Positions 17,205 to 27,543 of a DNA stretch of 64,000 nucleotides are shown piece by piece. The stretch comes from Mesorhizobium sp. ES1-4 (GTDB lineage: Bacteria; Pseudomonadota; Alphaproteobacteria; Rhizobiales; Rhizobiaceae). The translations under genes and the position numbers were made by a program. The notes beneath the pieces are model-generated. The model had not been told where the DNA came from. It worked only from the letters and a program-made list of their open reading frames with translations, and searched no databases. The stretch is taken from positions 186,001-250,000 of the forward strand of contig NZ_JAIUGV010000005.1 in the NCBI RefSeq assembly GCF_020164745.1, written 5' to 3'. Each line of letters starts with the position of its first letter. The stretch's first letter is position 1.

Positions 17205-19085
17205 TCAGCTTTCGGTCGATGCCTTCTCGACCGGAGGCTCAGGGGCGTCTTCCACGTGCGTGGCCATCCGCGCCTCAGCCGGCTTGCGCCATTTGCGGAT
17301 GAAGGCGCCGAGACGGTCGCCTATCTCGCCGGCGCTGAGGAAGATGGGCACGCGCGCCACCGGCGCGGTCGGCTCGAAGGAAAGGCCAAGACCCGTGATC
17401 CTGCCCTTGTCGTCGACATCCCTGACGATCAGCTCGATCGGGCCGAGCAGCACGCGGTCGGCATATTCGGCATTGCCGCCGAGCCGCGCCGTGACCAATG
17501 CGCCGACGGTTTGTCTCTGCTCGGCCTCGGTAAGGCCAGGGCCATAGGCGGCTTCCAGTTCGGCGGCGGAGCGTGCGGGGTCGACGGCGAAGGCGCCGAA
17601 GAAATCGGCATCCTCGGGCTCGACCACGGCGCGGCTGGCGAACAGCTTGTCCAGCAGGCGCGGATAGCGGTCGGGCACGAAGATATAGACCTGGTCGCCG
17701 GCGGCGAGACGGCCCATGTCCTGGAAACGCATCGAGCGGCCGTCACGCAGCACCAGCGAAGGCCGTGCCCAGCGCGGGATGCGCTCGCCGCGTGCCACCG
17801 GACTGCCGGGCGCGACGCGATAGGCGAGAAGCTCGTGATGGGCGGAACCGGGCAGTTCCAGCTCGACCTTGTCCAGAGGTCCGAGCCGCGCCGGCACGAT
17901 GAGGCCCAGGCGCCGCGCCAGCGGGCCGACGGTCCAGCCCTGGATAACCAGCGACACCAGGACGATGATGAAGGCGGCGTTGAAGATGGTGCGGCCGTTC
18001 TCCAGCCCGCCGAGCAGCGGTGTGATGGCGAGCAGGATCGATACGGCGCCGCGCAGGCCGACCCAGGAGACGAAGGCGACTTCGGGACGCGGCAGGCGGA
18101 ACGGAATCAGGCAGAGCCACACGGCGACGGGTCTGGCGATGAACATCAGGAACAGGCCGAGGGCTATCGCGGGCACCATGATCGCCGGGAATTGCGAAGG
18201 CGTCGCGAACAGGCCGAGGATCAGGAACATGATGATCTGCGCCAGCCATGACATACCGTCCTGGAAGCGCTTCAGGATGGTGACGGCGCGGATGTCGGAA
18301 TTGCCTGCGATGAGCCCGGCGGTATAGACGGCCAGGAAGCCCGAGCCGCCAATCGCGCCGGCGGCGGCGAAGACCATCAGCGACAGGGTCAGCACGAAGA
18401 TCGGCAGCAGGCCGTGGTCGAGGTTCAGCCGATCGACTAGGCGCACGATGGCGAGGCCGCCAAGCACGCCGACAATGGCGCCGAGGCCCATGTTGACGAG
18501 GAAGCCGAGGATCAGATTGGTGACCAGGACGTTGGCTTCCGGGTTAGCGTGGGCGGCGATGACCTCGACCAGGGTGATGGTCAGGAAGATGGCGATCGGA
18601 TCGTTGGTGCCCGATTCCACTTCCAGCGTGGAGCGCACGCGCTCGCGCAGATTGATCTCGCCGGCGCGCAACAGAAAAAACACCGCCGCCGCGTCGGTCG
18701 AGGCGACGGCGGCGCCCAGCAGAAAGGATTCCAGCCAGCTGAGGTCGAGCAGGTAGTGGGCGGCGGCGCCGATAAGGCCGGTGGTGAGAAGCACGCCGAA
18801 GGTCGCCAGCGACAGCGCTGGTGCCGCCGCCTGCCGCAAGGCGTTGAGCGGCGTGCCGAAACCGGAATCGAACAGGATGACGGCCAGCGCCAGTGAGCCG
18901 GCAAAATAGGCGACGCGGGCATTGTCGAACTGGATGCCGAGGCCATCGGTTCCAGTGGCGAGCCCGATGCACAGAAACAGGAGCAGCAGCGGGGCGCCGA
19001 AGCGGAAGGCGATCAGGCTCGAAAACGCAGCGGCGACGACAAGGGCTGTGCCAACCAGCGTGATGAGATAGATCGCATGCTCCAT
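17205..19085 (-). CDS. potassium/proton antiporter (CPA1, NhaP2/CvrA type)
   Basis: The 626-residue protein has about 12-13 membrane helices (residues 5-395), with the CPA1 core [31 protein letters not shown] and [20 protein letters not shown] (the ND pair for ion exchange), and [13 protein letters not shown]. The cytoplasmic tail (about 410-600) has a TrkA_C-like segment with [17 protein letters not shown] and a CorC_HlyC-like domain, as in CvrA/NhaP2. It should exchange K+ or Na+ for protons. It is placed between gap and pgk on the same strand, which is not the standard order for these glycolytic genes. Confidence 0.88.
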   Translation of the reverse strand: MEHAIYLITLVGTALVVAAAFSSLIAFRFGAPLLLLFLCIGLATGTDGLGIQFDNARVAYFAGSLALAVILFDSGFGTPLNALRQAAAPALSLATFGVLLTTGLIGAAAHYLLDLSWLESFLLGAAVASTDAAAVFFLLRAGEINLRERVRSTLEVESGTNDPIAIFLTITLVEVIAAHANPEANVLVTNLILGFLVNMGLGAIVGVLGGLAIVRLVDRLNLDHGLLPIFVLTLSLMVFAAAGAIGGSGFLAVYTAGLIAGNSDIRAVTILKRFQDGMSWLAQIIMFLILGLFATPSQFPAIMVPAIALGLFLMFIARPVAVWLCLIPFRLPRPEVAFVSWVGLRGAVSILLAITPLLGGLENGRTIFNAAFIIVLVSLVIQGWTVGPLARRLGLIVPARLGPLDKVELELPGSAHHELLAYRVAPGSPVARGERIPRWARPSLVLRDGRSMRFQDMGRLAAGDQVYIFVPDRYPRLLDKLFASRAVVEPEDADFFGAFAVDPARSAAELEAAYGPGLTEAEQRQTVGALVTARLGGNAEYADRVLLGPIELIVRDVDDKGRITGLGLSFEPTAPVARVPIFLSAGEIGDRLGAFIRKWRKPAEARMATHVEDAPEPPVEKASTES

Positions 19086-19218
19086 CCGTGATTTGCCCCT
19101 CGAATTCCTCTGCCTCCCGGCATCGCGGCAGAGTGGGGCGAAGGCGTGACCAGTGCAAGGCGGGAGGGTGGTTTTTTGCCTTATGCCGCTGATTTTCGTG
19201 TTGCTGCTCCGGCAAACG

Positions 19219-19243
19219 AAAAGCGCCCGGACGAAGCCGGGCG
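19219..19243 (-). terminator. intrinsic terminator after gap
   Basis: Plus-strand CGCCCGG (19224-19230) and CCGGGCG (19237-19243) form the stem, with a 6-base loop and, on the minus strand, a following CTTTTCGTTT. It separates gap from the antiporter transcript. Confidence 0.7.
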
Positions 19244-19272
19244 TTTCGAGTGTCGGGAAGAAGGATATCCGA

Positions 19273-20283
19273 TCAGGCGATGGTCTTGCCGAAAGCGACG
19301 GCGGTGTCGCTCATGCGGTTGGAGAAGCCCCATTCATTGTCGTACCACGACAGCACCGAAACGAAGTTGCCGTCCATGACCTTGGTCTGGTCGAGCGCCA
19401 CGATCGAGGAACGCGGATCGTGGTTGAAGTCGATCGAGACGTTCGGGTGATGGGTGACGCCGAGGATACCCTTCAGCTTGCCGTTGGACGCTGCGATGAC
19501 CGCCTCGTTGATTTCCTGCACGGTGGTCGAACGCTTGGCGATGAACTTGAAGTCGACGACCGAGACATTCGGCGTCGGCACGCGGATCGAGATGCCGTCG
19601 AGCTTGCCCTTGAGGTCGGGCAGGACGAGGCCGATTGCCTTGGCGGCACCGGTCGAGGTCGGGATCTGCGACAGCGCGGCGGCGCGGGCGCGGTAGAGAT
19701 CCTTGTGCATGGTGTCCAGCGTCGGCTGGTCGCCGGTGTAGGAGTGGATCGTCGTCATCATGCCCTTTTCGATGCCGACCGTGTCGTGCAGGACAGCCGC
19801 GAGCGGCGCCAGGCAGTTGGTGGTGCAGGACGCATTCGAGATGACGATGTGGTCCTTCGTCAGCTTGTCGTGATTGATGCCGTAGACGACGGTCAAGTCG
19901 GCGCCGTCGGAGGGTGCCGAGACCAGCACGCGCTTGGCGCCGGCGGTCAGGTGCGCGGCCGCCTTGTCACGGGTGGTGAAGATACCGGTGCATTCGAGCG
20001 CGATGTCGACGCCAAGTTCCTTCCACGGCAGCTGCGTCGGGTCCTTGATCGCGGTGACCTTGAACTTTTCCTTGCCGACGGTGATCTGGTCGCCGTCGAC
20101 CGACACTTCATGGGGGAAGCGGCCGTGCACGCTGTCAAAGCGCAGCAGGTGGGCGTTGGTCTCGACCGGGCCGAGATCGTTGACGGCGACGACATCGATG
20201 TCCTTGCGACCGGACTCGTGGATGGCACGCAGGATGTTGCGGCCGATGCGGCCAAATCCGTTGATGGCAACTCTGACGGTCAT
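19273..20283 (-). CDS. gap: glyceraldehyde-3-phosphate dehydrogenase, type I
   Basis: The 336-residue dehydrogenase begins with the NAD-binding [20 protein letters not shown]. Catalytic Cys153 lies in [13 protein letters not shown], the general-base His in [11 protein letters not shown], and the phosphate-binding [17 protein letters not shown] follows. Asp36 in VNDLG suggests NAD preference over NADP. It catalyses reversible oxidation and phosphorylation of glyceraldehyde 3-phosphate. It follows tkt on the same strand with about 210 bases between, holding a REP-like repeat, and ends at an intrinsic terminator. Confidence 0.95.
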   Translation of the reverse strand: MTVRVAINGFGRIGRNILRAIHESGRKDIDVVAVNDLGPVETNAHLLRFDSVHGRFPHEVSVDGDQITVGKEKFKVTAIKDPTQLPWKELGVDIALECTGIFTTRDKAAAHLTAGAKRVLVSAPSDGADLTVVYGINHDKLTKDHIVISNASCTTNCLAPLAAVLHDTVGIEKGMMTTIHSYTGDQPTLDTMHKDLYRARAAALSQIPTSTGAAKAIGLVLPDLKGKLDGISIRVPTPNVSVVDFKFIAKRSTTVQEINEAVIAASNGKLKGILGVTHHPNVSIDFNHDPRSSIVALDQTKVMDGNFVSVLSWYDNEWGFSNRMSDTAVAFGKTIA

Positions 20284-20441
20284 TTTTTCTCTCCCTGGGA
20301 GCTGGAAGTCGATTGGTCCGCAGCTTCATAGCGGCGGACGGGCGAAGAATCCAGCCGCAACCAGCCGGATTTAAATCGATTAGGTTGGGCCAGTCCGGCG
20401 AAGGGGCCTTTCATGCGACTTCGCCGGGGATTTTGTTTCGT

Positions 20442-20485
20442 GCATGTCGTATCCCAAAACCGCGATACACTTTTGGGCGACATGC
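20442..20485. repeat. REP-like palindrome (GCATGTCG...CGACATGC)
   Basis: GCATGTCG (20442-20449) and CGACATGC (20478-20485) are outer arms; CCCAAAA (20453-20459) and TTTTGGG (20471-20477) are inner arms. It is better preserved than the related copy at 11366-11406 and lies between tkt and gap. Confidence 0.6.
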
Positions 20486-20492
20486 CCGGGCC

Positions 20493-22484
20493 TCACTTGC
20501 CGTGCAGGCGCGCTTCCGCTGCCTTGGCCGCAGCCTCGGCGGTGATGCCGAAATGCGGATAGAGCTGCTCGATGGTGCCCGAGGCGCCGAAGCCAGTCAT
20601 GCCGATGAAGATGCCATCGGAGCCGATGAGATGATCCCAGCCCTGGCGGATGCCGGCCTCGATCGCCATCTTGATCGGGGCCGAACCGATCGTCTTCTTG
20701 CGGTAATCGTCGCTCTGCTTGTCGAACAGTTCGAAGCAAGGCACCGAGACGACGCGGGTCGGGTGGCCATGCTTTTCCAGAAGGTCGCGGGCGCCAAGCG
20801 CGATCTCGACCTCGGAGCCGGTGGCGAAGATCGTCACCGCCGCCTCGCCGTTTGCGGCGGCGAGTTCATAGGCGCCCTGGCTGCTCAGGTTCTTTTCGGT
20901 GAACTCGGTGCGCACTGTCGGCAGGTTCTGACGGGTCAGCGCCAGCGTCGACGGCGTCTTTTCGGATTCGAGCGCGATCTGCCAGCATTCGGCGGTTTCC
21001 ACCGCGTCGGCCGGGCGGAAGACATTGTGGTTGGGAATAGCGCGAAGGGCCGCCATTTGCTCGACCGGCTGGTGGGTCGGGCCGTCTTCGCCCAGACCAA
21101 TGGAATCATGGGTCATGACGAAGATCGAGCGGATGCCCATCAGCGAGGCAAGCCGCATCGACGGACGGGCATAGTCGGAGAAGCACAGGAAGGTGCCGCC
21201 ATAGGCGATGAGGCCGCCATGCAGCGTCAGGCCGTTGATCGCGGCAGCCATGCCGTGCTCGCGGATGCCGTAGTGGACATAGCGCTGGCCATAGTCATCG
21301 GGCGTGATGTTCTTGGTCTGGCTGGTCTTGGTGTTGTTCGAGCCGGTCAGATCGGCGGAGCCGCCGATGGTTTCGGGCACAGCGCCGTTGATGACCTCCA
21401 GCGCCATTTCCGACGATTTGCGGGTGGCGACCTTCGGCTTGTCGACGGACAGCTTCTTCTTGTAGTCGGCGATGACGGCGTCGAAGTTGGACGGCAGTTT
21501 GCCGGCGAGACGGCGCTCGAACTCGGCCTTCAGCTTGGCGTCGGCCTTGGCAAGGCGGCCTTCCCAGTCGGTGCGGGCCTTGACGCCAGCCTTGCCGGCG
21601 GTGCGCCAGGCGTCGAGGATATCGGCCGGGATTTCGAAGGGGGGCGAATCCCAGTTGAAGAACTTGCGCGCGCCGGCGATCTCGTCTGCGCCGAGCGGCG
21701 AGCCATGCGCCTTGTTGGTGCCGGCCTTTGTCGGGGCGCCGAATCCGATGGTCGTCTTGCAGGCGATCATCGTCGGCTTATCGGAATGGCGGGCGGCCTC
21801 GATCGCGTAGGCGATCGCTTCGGGATCGGTGCCGTCGACATGGCTGGCGTTCCAGCCGGAAGCCTGGAAGCGGGCAACCTGGTCGGTGTTGTCGGCGAGC
21901 GACACCGGGCCGTCGATCGAGATGTTGTTGTTGTCCCAGAAGACGATCAGCTTGTTGAGCTTCAGGTGGCCGGCAAGCGCGATGGCTTCCTGGGAAACGC
22001 CTTCCATCAGGCAGCCGTCGCCGGCCAGAACATAGGTGTAGTGGTCGACGATGTCGTTGCCGAAGGCGGCGTTCATGATGCGCTCGCCGAGCGCGAAGCC
22101 GACCGAATTGGCAAGGCCCTGGCCGAGCGGGCCGGTCGTGGTTTCGATGCCGGTGGCGTGGCCGTATTCGGGATGGCCCGCCGTTTTCGAGCCCAACTGC
22201 CGGAAATGCTTGATCTGGTCGATGGTCATGTCTTCGTAGCCGGTGAGATACAGCAACGAATAGAGCAGCATCGAACCGTGGCCCGCCGACAGGATGAAGC
22301 GGTCGCGGTCGGCCCAGTGCGGGGCCTTTGGGTCATATTTCAGGAAGCGGGTGAACAGCACCGTGGCGATGTCGGCGCAGCCCATGGGCAGGCCGGGATG
22401 GCCGGAATTCGCCTTCTCGACGGCGTCCATGGAGAGAAAACGGATCGCATTTGCCATCCGGTCATGTTGTTCGCGCGACGTCAT
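20493..22484 (-). CDS. tkt: transketolase
   Basis: The 663-residue enzyme moves two-carbon units between sugar phosphates using thiamine diphosphate. Visible are [22 protein letters not shown], the TPP motif [13 protein letters not shown]...NNN, the Pyr-domain [18 protein letters not shown] with the catalytic Glu, and the C-terminal domain with [10 protein letters not shown]. Length is normal. The ATG at 22484 has GGAGG upstream. It heads the minus-strand carbon-metabolism cluster and diverges from the DUF4164-zapA pair. Confidence 0.95.
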   Translation of the reverse strand: MTSREQHDRMANAIRFLSMDAVEKANSGHPGLPMGCADIATVLFTRFLKYDPKAPHWADRDRFILSAGHGSMLLYSLLYLTGYEDMTIDQIKHFRQLGSKTAGHPEYGHATGIETTTGPLGQGLANSVGFALGERIMNAAFGNDIVDHYTYVLAGDGCLMEGVSQEAIALAGHLKLNKLIVFWDNNNISIDGPVSLADNTDQVARFQASGWNASHVDGTDPEAIAYAIEAARHSDKPTMIACKTTIGFGAPTKAGTNKAHGSPLGADEIAGARKFFNWDSPPFEIPADILDAWRTAGKAGVKARTDWEGRLAKADAKLKAEFERRLAGKLPSNFDAVIADYKKKLSVDKPKVATRKSSEMALEVINGAVPETIGGSADLTGSNNTKTSQTKNITPDDYGQRYVHYGIREHGMAAAINGLTLHGGLIAYGGTFLCFSDYARPSMRLASLMGIRSIFVMTHDSIGLGEDGPTHQPVEQMAALRAIPNHNVFRPADAVETAECWQIALESEKTPSTLALTRQNLPTVRTEFTEKNLSSQGAYELAAANGEAAVTIFATGSEVEIALGARDLLEKHGHPTRVVSVPCFELFDKQSDDYRKKTIGSAPIKMAIEAGIRQGWDHLIGSDGIFIGMTGFGASGTIEQLYPHFGITAEAAAKAAEARLHGK

Positions 22485-22742
22485 GGTTCCTCCGGGGTGG
22501 GTTTGGGGGCTTGGGAGAGCCCTTGAAAAGGGTGCGCGACACATAGCAGGCGCGCGCTTTTAGTCAACAAATCGGGTGCGGATTTGCCGGGCTTGTGATG
22601 CCGTGGGAGGGGCAACATTAGCGTTAGCGGGGGACAGTCGCGAGAGCTTTGTTGACGTTGGCTTCACCCGGTGCCTAATGTTTCTCGGATAACGCGTTCT
22701 GAACGCGAACGATTCGGTGATGGGCAGGGCACAGGACGAGCC

Positions 22743-23015
22743 ATGACCGGGGAAGCCACACTCAAGGAAGTCATCTCTCGGCTTGGCAAGGCCATCGAGG
22801 GGCTGGAAAATGCCGTCGCGGCCAAGCTCGAGCACGAGCGCGACTATTCGGAAGCCGAGGCCGAGGTCCAGCGCATGAACGCCGACCGCTCGCGCCTGGC
22901 GCAGGAACTCGACAATTCCGAAGCACGCGCCGAACGGCTGGAAGATGCCAACAAGGAAGTGTCGCGACGGCTGGTAACCGCGATGGAAACCATCCGCGCC
23001 GTGTTGGACAGGTAG
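22743..23015 (+). CDS. DUF4164 coiled-coil protein
   Basis: A 90-residue, almost wholly helical protein (LKEVISRLGKAIEGLENAVAAKLEHERDYSEAEAEVQRMNADRSRLAQELDNSEARAERLEDANKEVSRRL), matching DUF4164, small coiled-coil proteins encoded directly before zapA in rhizobia. The zapA start follows its stop by 11 bases. A role in division-ring assembly is inferred only from this position. The start at ATG 22743 excludes a polar, unrelated leader. Confidence 0.85.
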   Translation: MTGEATLKEVISRLGKAIEGLENAVAAKLEHERDYSEAEAEVQRMNADRSRLAQELDNSEARAERLEDANKEVSRRLVTAMETIRAVLDR

Positions 23016-23026
23016 GAGCTGGTCCG

Positions 23027-23392
23027 ATGGCACAGGTCACGGTTTCAATCGACGGCAAGCAGTACCGCATGGCTTGCGACGAAGGCCAGGAAGAGCATCT
23101 GATCGATCTCGCCGAACGCTTCGACCGTTATGTCTCGCATCTGAAGGATTCTTTCGGCGAGATTGGCGACCAGCGGCTGACGGTCATGGCCGGTATCATG
23201 GTTATGGACGAGCTTTCCGAGATGCAGAAGCGCGTCAAGGGCATGGAAAGCGAAGTGCTGACCTTGCGCAAGACGCGCGACGAGGCGCTGACCAAGGCCG
23301 ACAAAAACGACAGCGTGCTGACCAACGCGCTTGGCGCCCTGGCGCAGCGCATGGAAGACCTGGCGACGTCGCTGGCGATCAGCAAGGCCTGA
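23027..23392 (+). CDS. zapA: cell division protein ZapA
   Basis: The 121-residue protein opens MAQVTVSIDGKQYRMACDEGQEEHLIDLAERFD, the ZapA signature, followed by a long helix that dimerises and tetramerises (LTVMAGIMVMDELSEMQKRVKGMESEVLTLRKTRDEAL). ZapA crosslinks FtsZ filaments at mid-cell. The 6S RNA gene that follows zapA in some bacteria was not found in the next 200 bases. AGGAG precedes the ATG. Confidence 0.9.
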   Translation: MAQVTVSIDGKQYRMACDEGQEEHLIDLAERFDRYVSHLKDSFGEIGDQRLTVMAGIMVMDELSEMQKRVKGMESEVLTLRKTRDEALTKADKNDSVLTNALGALAQRMEDLATSLAISKA

Positions 23393-23599
23393 GGCGCCTC
23401 GCGGATCGTCGGCGTTTGTCTCACGCCCGGTATCGTGCCTTATTTTGCCCTGATCGGCTGGTGCGGAAAAATTTTTGCCCGTCGGATGAACAGCTGTCAT
23501 CTCCAGCGTTTAATCAGTCACGCTGTGGTGGTACGATTATGTGCCAGTGCCGGCCGGCGAAAAATGCCGGCTCCATTTTCACAAGGGTAGGGATAGGTC

Positions 23600-24259
23600 A
23601 TGAGTCTTCGTATCAACGACATCGCGCCGGACTTCACTGCCGAGACCACGCAAGGGACGATCACCTTCCATGACTGGATCGGCGACGGCTGGGCGATCCT
23701 GTTCAGCCATCCGAAGAATTTCACGCCCGTCTGCACGACCGAGCTTGGCACGATGGCGGGGCTGGAAGGCGAGTTCAAGAAGCGCAACGTCAAGATCATC
23801 GGCATTTCGGTCGACCCGGTCGAAAGCCACGGCAAATGGCAGGACGACATCAAGACGGCGACCGGCCATTCGGTGCATTATCCGCTGATCGGCGACAAGG
23901 ACCTCAAGGTCGCCAAGCTCTATGACATGCTGCCAGGCGGCGCCGGCGAAACTTCGGAAGGCCGCACGCCCGCCGACAACGCCACCGTACGCTCGGTCTA
24001 TGTCATCGGGCCGGACAAGAAGATCAAGCTGGTGCTGACTTACCCGATGACGACGGGGCGCAACTTCGACGAGATCCTGCGCGCGGTCGATTCCATGCAA
24101 CTCACCGCCAAGCATCAGGTGGCGACCCCGGCGAACTGGAAGCAAGGCGAGGACGTCATCATCACGGCCGCCGTTTCCAACGAGGATGCGATCAAGCGCT
24201 TCGGCGCCTATGAGACCATCCTGCCTTATCTCAGGAAGACCAAACAGCCTTCCGCCTGA
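23600..24259 (+). CDS. 1-Cys peroxiredoxin (PRDX6-type)
   Basis: A 219-residue peroxiredoxin. The peroxidatic Cys45 lies in NFTPVCTTELG. The C-terminal extension (SMQLTAKHQVATPANWKQGEDVIITAAVSNEDAIKRF) is that of the Prx6/1-Cys group; no resolving Cys is evident. It reduces hydrogen peroxide and organic hydroperoxides in the cytoplasm. AGGG and GGATAGG precede the ATG. The next gene, a metallo-hydrolase on the same strand, begins after about 145 bases. Confidence 0.92.
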   Translation: MSLRINDIAPDFTAETTQGTITFHDWIGDGWAILFSHPKNFTPVCTTELGTMAGLEGEFKKRNVKIIGISVDPVESHGKWQDDIKTATGHSVHYPLIGDKDLKVAKLYDMLPGGAGETSEGRTPADNATVRSVYVIGPDKKIKLVLTYPMTTGRNFDEILRAVDSMQLTAKHQVATPANWKQGEDVIITAAVSNEDAIKRFGAYETILPYLRKTKQPSA

Positions 24260-24405
24260 AGCCAGGCCGGCGGAACGGTTTTTGGCCTTTCCGCTTCTGC
24301 AAGCAAAGTCATGCTTGACTGGTTCGCCGGAGAGGACAACCATGCTCCCCACGGGTGCCTGTAGAGAAAATCGTTCCTACCGGGCGTGGATTGAGGGAGC
24401 CGGGA

Positions 24406-25278
24406 GTGGATGTAGCTTTGGCCAGGCCTTTGGTCACCGGCTTCTATGACAAGCCGACCGGGGCCATCCAGTATGTCGTGGCAGACCCGGAGACGAAGCG
24501 ATGCGCCATCATCGATCCGATCCTCGACTTTGACGAGAAATCAGGCGCGACCGGTACGCGGAACGCGGATGCCCTGCTCGATTTCGTCAGGGGAAACGGG
24601 CTGGAGCTCGAGTGGATCCTCGACACCCACCCGCACGCCGACCATTTCTCGGCGGCGCACTACCTGAAACAGAAGACAGGAGCGCCGACGGCGATCGGCG
24701 ACAGGGTCGTCGACGTTCAGGCGCTGTGGAAAGTCATCTACAACTGGCCGGATTTTGCCGCCGATGGCACGCAGTGGGACAGGCTGTTCGCCGAGGGCGA
24801 GACTTTCCGGATCGGAACCCTTCCGGTCAAGGTGCTGTTCTCGCCCGGACATACGCTGGCCTCGATCACCTATGTGGTGGGGGATGCCGCGTTCGTGCAT
24901 GACACGATGTTCATGCCCGACAGCGGCACGGCGAGGACGGATTTCCCCGGCGGCAGCGCCGCGCGGCTCTGGGGCTCGATCCAAGGCATCCTGGCGTTGC
25001 CCGACGAGACACGCATCTTCGTCGGGCACGACTATCAGGCCGGTGGCCGCGAACCCCTGTGGGAAAGCACGGTGGCGATCCAGAAATCCACCAACATCCA
25101 TCTTGTCGCCGCGCGCTCCGAGGCTGAGTTCGTGGCCCTACGCGAGGCCCGCGACACGACCTTGCCGATGCCACGGCTGATCCTGCACGCGCTGCAGGTC
25201 AACATGAATGGCGGGCGGCTGCCGGAACCGGAAGCCAATGGCCGGCGGTACCTCAAATTTCCGCTTGATGGGCTTTGA
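24406..25278 (+). CDS. MBL-fold metallo-hydrolase (persulfide dioxygenase/Blh-like)
   Basis: The 290-residue metallo-beta-lactamase-fold protein has the metal motif THPHADHF, a second ligand in FSPGHTLASITY, an Asp in HDTMFMPDSGTARTDFPGG and GHDYQAGG. The pattern matches the ETHE1/Blh group, which oxidise glutathione persulfide or handle related sulfur compounds. The start is uncertain: GTG 24406 has GAGGGAG upstream, while a GTG at 24355 would add 17 residues not usual for the family. Confidence 0.88.
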   Translation: MDVALARPLVTGFYDKPTGAIQYVVADPETKRCAIIDPILDFDEKSGATGTRNADALLDFVRGNGLELEWILDTHPHADHFSAAHYLKQKTGAPTAIGDRVVDVQALWKVIYNWPDFAADGTQWDRLFAEGETFRIGTLPVKVLFSPGHTLASITYVVGDAAFVHDTMFMPDSGTARTDFPGGSAARLWGSIQGILALPDETRIFVGHDYQAGGREPLWESTVAIQKSTNIHLVAARSEAEFVALREARDTTLPMPRLILHALQVNMNGGRLPEPEANGRRYLKFPLDGL

Positions 25279-25308
25279 GAGGATCGCTCTGGATTGCTTG
25301 GGCATAAA

Positions 25309-25337
25309 GAAGCGGCGCCAGTTTCCCGGCGCCGCTT
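25309..25337 (-). terminator. intrinsic terminator after rpoH (possibly bidirectional)
   Basis: AGCGGCGCC (25311-25319) and GGCGCCGCT (25328-25336) form a 9-bp stem with an 8-base loop. On the minus strand it is followed by TCTTTATG, a moderate U-rich tail. It sits between convergent genes. Confidence 0.6.
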
Positions 25338-25362
25338 TGGTATCTCCTGACCGAAGCCGGTT

Positions 25363-26274
25363 TTATGCCGCCGGCTGCGCCTCGATGGTGCGCAGTGCCT
25401 GCATCTGGCGCTTGGCGGCGGCCTTGACGGCATCCTGCACCTTCTCGAAGGCGCGCACTTCGATCTGGCGAACGCGCTCGCGGCTGATGTCGAACTCGGC
25501 CGACAGCTCTTCCAGGGTCAGCGGCTCCTCGGCGAGGCGACGCGCCTCGAAGATGCGCCGCTCGCGATCGTTGAGTACGGCCAAGGCGCCCGACAGCATG
25601 CCGCGGCGGTTTTCCAACTCGTCCTGCTCGATCAGCATTTCTTCCTGGCTTTCGTGGTCGTCGACCAGCCAGTCCTGCCATTCGCCGGACTCGCCTTCCG
25701 TCGCCCGGATCGGCGCGTTGAGTGAAGCGTCGCCGGACAGGCGGCGGTTCATCGACACCACTTCGGCCTCGGAAACGTTCAGCCGCGTGGCGATTTCGGC
25801 GATCTGGTCTGGCTTGAGGTCGCCGTCGTCCAGCGCCTGGATCTTGCCCTTCACCTTGCGCAGGTTGAAGAACAGGCGCTTCTGGTTGGCGGTCGTGCCC
25901 ATCTTGACCAGGCTCCACGAGCGCAGGATGTACTCCTGGATCGAGGCCTTGATCCACCACATGGCGTAAGTCGCGAGGCGGAAACCGCGCTCGGGTTCGA
26001 ATTTCTTGACGGCCTGCATCAGGCCGACATTGCCTTCCGAGATCACCTCGCCGATCGGCAGGCCGTAGCCGCGATAGCCCATGGCGATCTTGGCGACGAG
26101 CCGCAAATGGCTGGTGACGAGCTTGTGCGCGGCCGTGGTGTCTTCATGCTCGGCATAACGCTTGGCGAGCATGTACTCTTCCTGCGGCTGCAGCATGGGA
26201 AAGCGGCGGATTTCTTCCAGGTAGCGGCTGAGACCGCCTTCGCCGGAAACGATACTGGGTAATGACTGGGCCAT
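25363..26274 (-). CDS. rpoH: RNA polymerase sigma factor RpoH (sigma-32)
   Basis: The 303-residue sigma factor has region 2 (HLRLVAKIAMGYRGYGLPIGEVISEGNVGLMQAVKKFEPERGFRLATYAMWWIKASIQEYI), the RpoH box QKRLFFNLR at 131-139, and region 4 (LTLEELSAEFDISRERVRQIEVRAFEKVQ). It directs heat-shock transcription. Rhizobia often have two rpoH genes; which one this is cannot be decided from sequence alone. The upstream 190 bases are clear of genes. Confidence 0.95.
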   Translation of the reverse strand: MAQSLPSIVSGEGGLSRYLEEIRRFPMLQPQEEYMLAKRYAEHEDTTAAHKLVTSHLRLVAKIAMGYRGYGLPIGEVISEGNVGLMQAVKKFEPERGFRLATYAMWWIKASIQEYILRSWSLVKMGTTANQKRLFFNLRKVKGKIQALDDGDLKPDQIAEIATRLNVSEAEVVSMNRRLSGDASLNAPIRATEGESGEWQDWLVDDHESQEEMLIEQDELENRRGMLSGALAVLNDRERRIFEARRLAEEPLTLEELSAEFDISRERVRQIEVRAFEKVQDAVKAAAKRQMQALRTIEAQPAA

Positions 26275-26463
26275 GATAGCGCCCCCTCTCTATTGGAGTG
26301 ATGCCCCCGAAACGCGGCGGGCATGTGACGCGAGCACCAAAGGCTCGCCCGCGACATCAGAACTTATACAGGAACAAAACCAGAAAAGACAGGCATTTGT
26401 TCAACACGAAACAGTGTGTCACGCTGAAGTGAACAATGCCACTCAGGTTTTTTGATGGCAGGT

Positions 26464-27519
26464 TCAGAGCTTGCGAAAGCCGCCAACGAGTTCCTCCATG
26501 TCCCCCGGTATCGGCGCTTCGAACCTCATCGTTAAATGGGTAGCGGGATGCCGAAATGCAAGGAGCCATGCATGCAAAGCTTGCCGGGAAAATGCCTTGA
26601 CCCGGCTTTTCAGGGGCTCCGGCAGCCGGTTGGCCTTGGTGCGGAAGGCCTGCCCGTAGTCGGGGTCGCCAATGACGGGATGGCCGATATGGGCCATGTG
26701 AACGCGGATCTGGTGGGTGCGGCCGGTTTCCAGCCGGCATTCGACGAGGCTTGCGGTCGCGAATTCCCGCTGGGCCTCGCCGAAACGCTCCTGCACGGCA
26801 AAGCGGGTGACGGCGTGGCGCGCGTCGTCTCGGCCTTCCGGCACGACAGCGCGGCGCACCCGGTCGGCGGCGCGGCCAAGCGGCGCATCGATCGTTCCCG
26901 TCGGCCTTTGCGGTATGCCCCAGACCAGCGCTAGGTAGGCACGTTCGAGGTCGCCCGTCAGGCCATGGTCGGCGAAGGCCTCCGACAGCGCCTTGTGGGC
27001 GCGGTCGGTCTTGGCGACCACCATGACGCCGCTGGTCTCCTTGTCGAGGCGGTGGACGATGCCCGGGCGGCGCACCCCGCCAATGCCCGAGAGGCTGTCG
27101 CCGCAATGGTGGATCAGCGCATTGACCAGCGTGCCGGTCCAGTTGCCGGCGCCGGGGTGTACGACAAGCCCCGCCGGCTTGTTGATGACGATCAACTCGT
27201 CGTCTTCATAAAGCACGTCGAGCGCTATGTTCTCGCCCTGTGGCCGTGCCGGCTCCGGTTCCGGCATGGCGACCGATACGCTCTCGCCGGCAGCCATCTT
27301 GCGCTTGGTTTCCTCGATGACCTTGTCGTCGATGCGCACAGCGCCCTGCCTGATCAGCATCTGCACACGGCTGCGCGACATGTCCGGCCCAAGACTGGCG
27401 GCCAGCCACTGGTCGAGGCGCTGGCCGGCTGCATCCGGGCCGACGACCAGCACCGTCGGCGCAGCCATCGTGAACCGGTCCTCTATTAATTCAGGGGCCT
27501 CTTCGTTATGAGCGCTCAT
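26464..27519 (-). CDS. rluD: 23S rRNA pseudouridine synthase RluD
   Basis: The 351-residue enzyme has an S4-type RNA-binding domain (about 35-90: QRLDQWLAASLGPDMSRSRVQMLIRQGAVRID) and the RluA-family catalytic domain. Catalytic Asp159 is in HRLDKETSG, followed by YLALVWG and GRTHQIRVHMAHIGHPVIGDPDYG. It makes pseudouridines in the 23S rRNA helix 69 region. The divergent membrane gene starts only 24 bases away, so an internal ATG at 27468 with GAGGA upstream remains possible. Confidence 0.92.
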   Translation of the reverse strand: MSAHNEEAPELIEDRFTMAAPTVLVVGPDAAGQRLDQWLAASLGPDMSRSRVQMLIRQGAVRIDDKVIEETKRKMAAGESVSVAMPEPEPARPQGENIALDVLYEDDELIVINKPAGLVVHPGAGNWTGTLVNALIHHCGDSLSGIGGVRRPGIVHRLDKETSGVMVVAKTDRAHKALSEAFADHGLTGDLERAYLALVWGIPQRPTGTIDAPLGRAADRVRRAVVPEGRDDARHAVTRFAVQERFGEAQREFATASLVECRLETGRTHQIRVHMAHIGHPVIGDPDYGQAFRTKANRLPEPLKSRVKAFSRQALHAWLLAFRHPATHLTMRFEAPIPGDMEELVGGFRKL

Positions 27520-27543
27520 CGAAACCCGTCCGGAATATTTGCC

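Noticed and set aside
15958-17547. 529-codon plus-strand frame antisense to pgk
   Set aside because: Fully covered by pgk and the antiporter 3' end; no ribosome site and no family features.
20313-22526. 737-codon plus-strand frame antisense to tkt
   Set aside because: A by-product of high-GC codon bias opposite a full transketolase gene; composition is Arg/Gly/Asp-rich and no family is recognisable.
23393-23599. Search for 6S RNA after zapA
   Set aside because: No long bulged hairpin of the 6S type could be seen; only a short GCCGGC inverted repeat.
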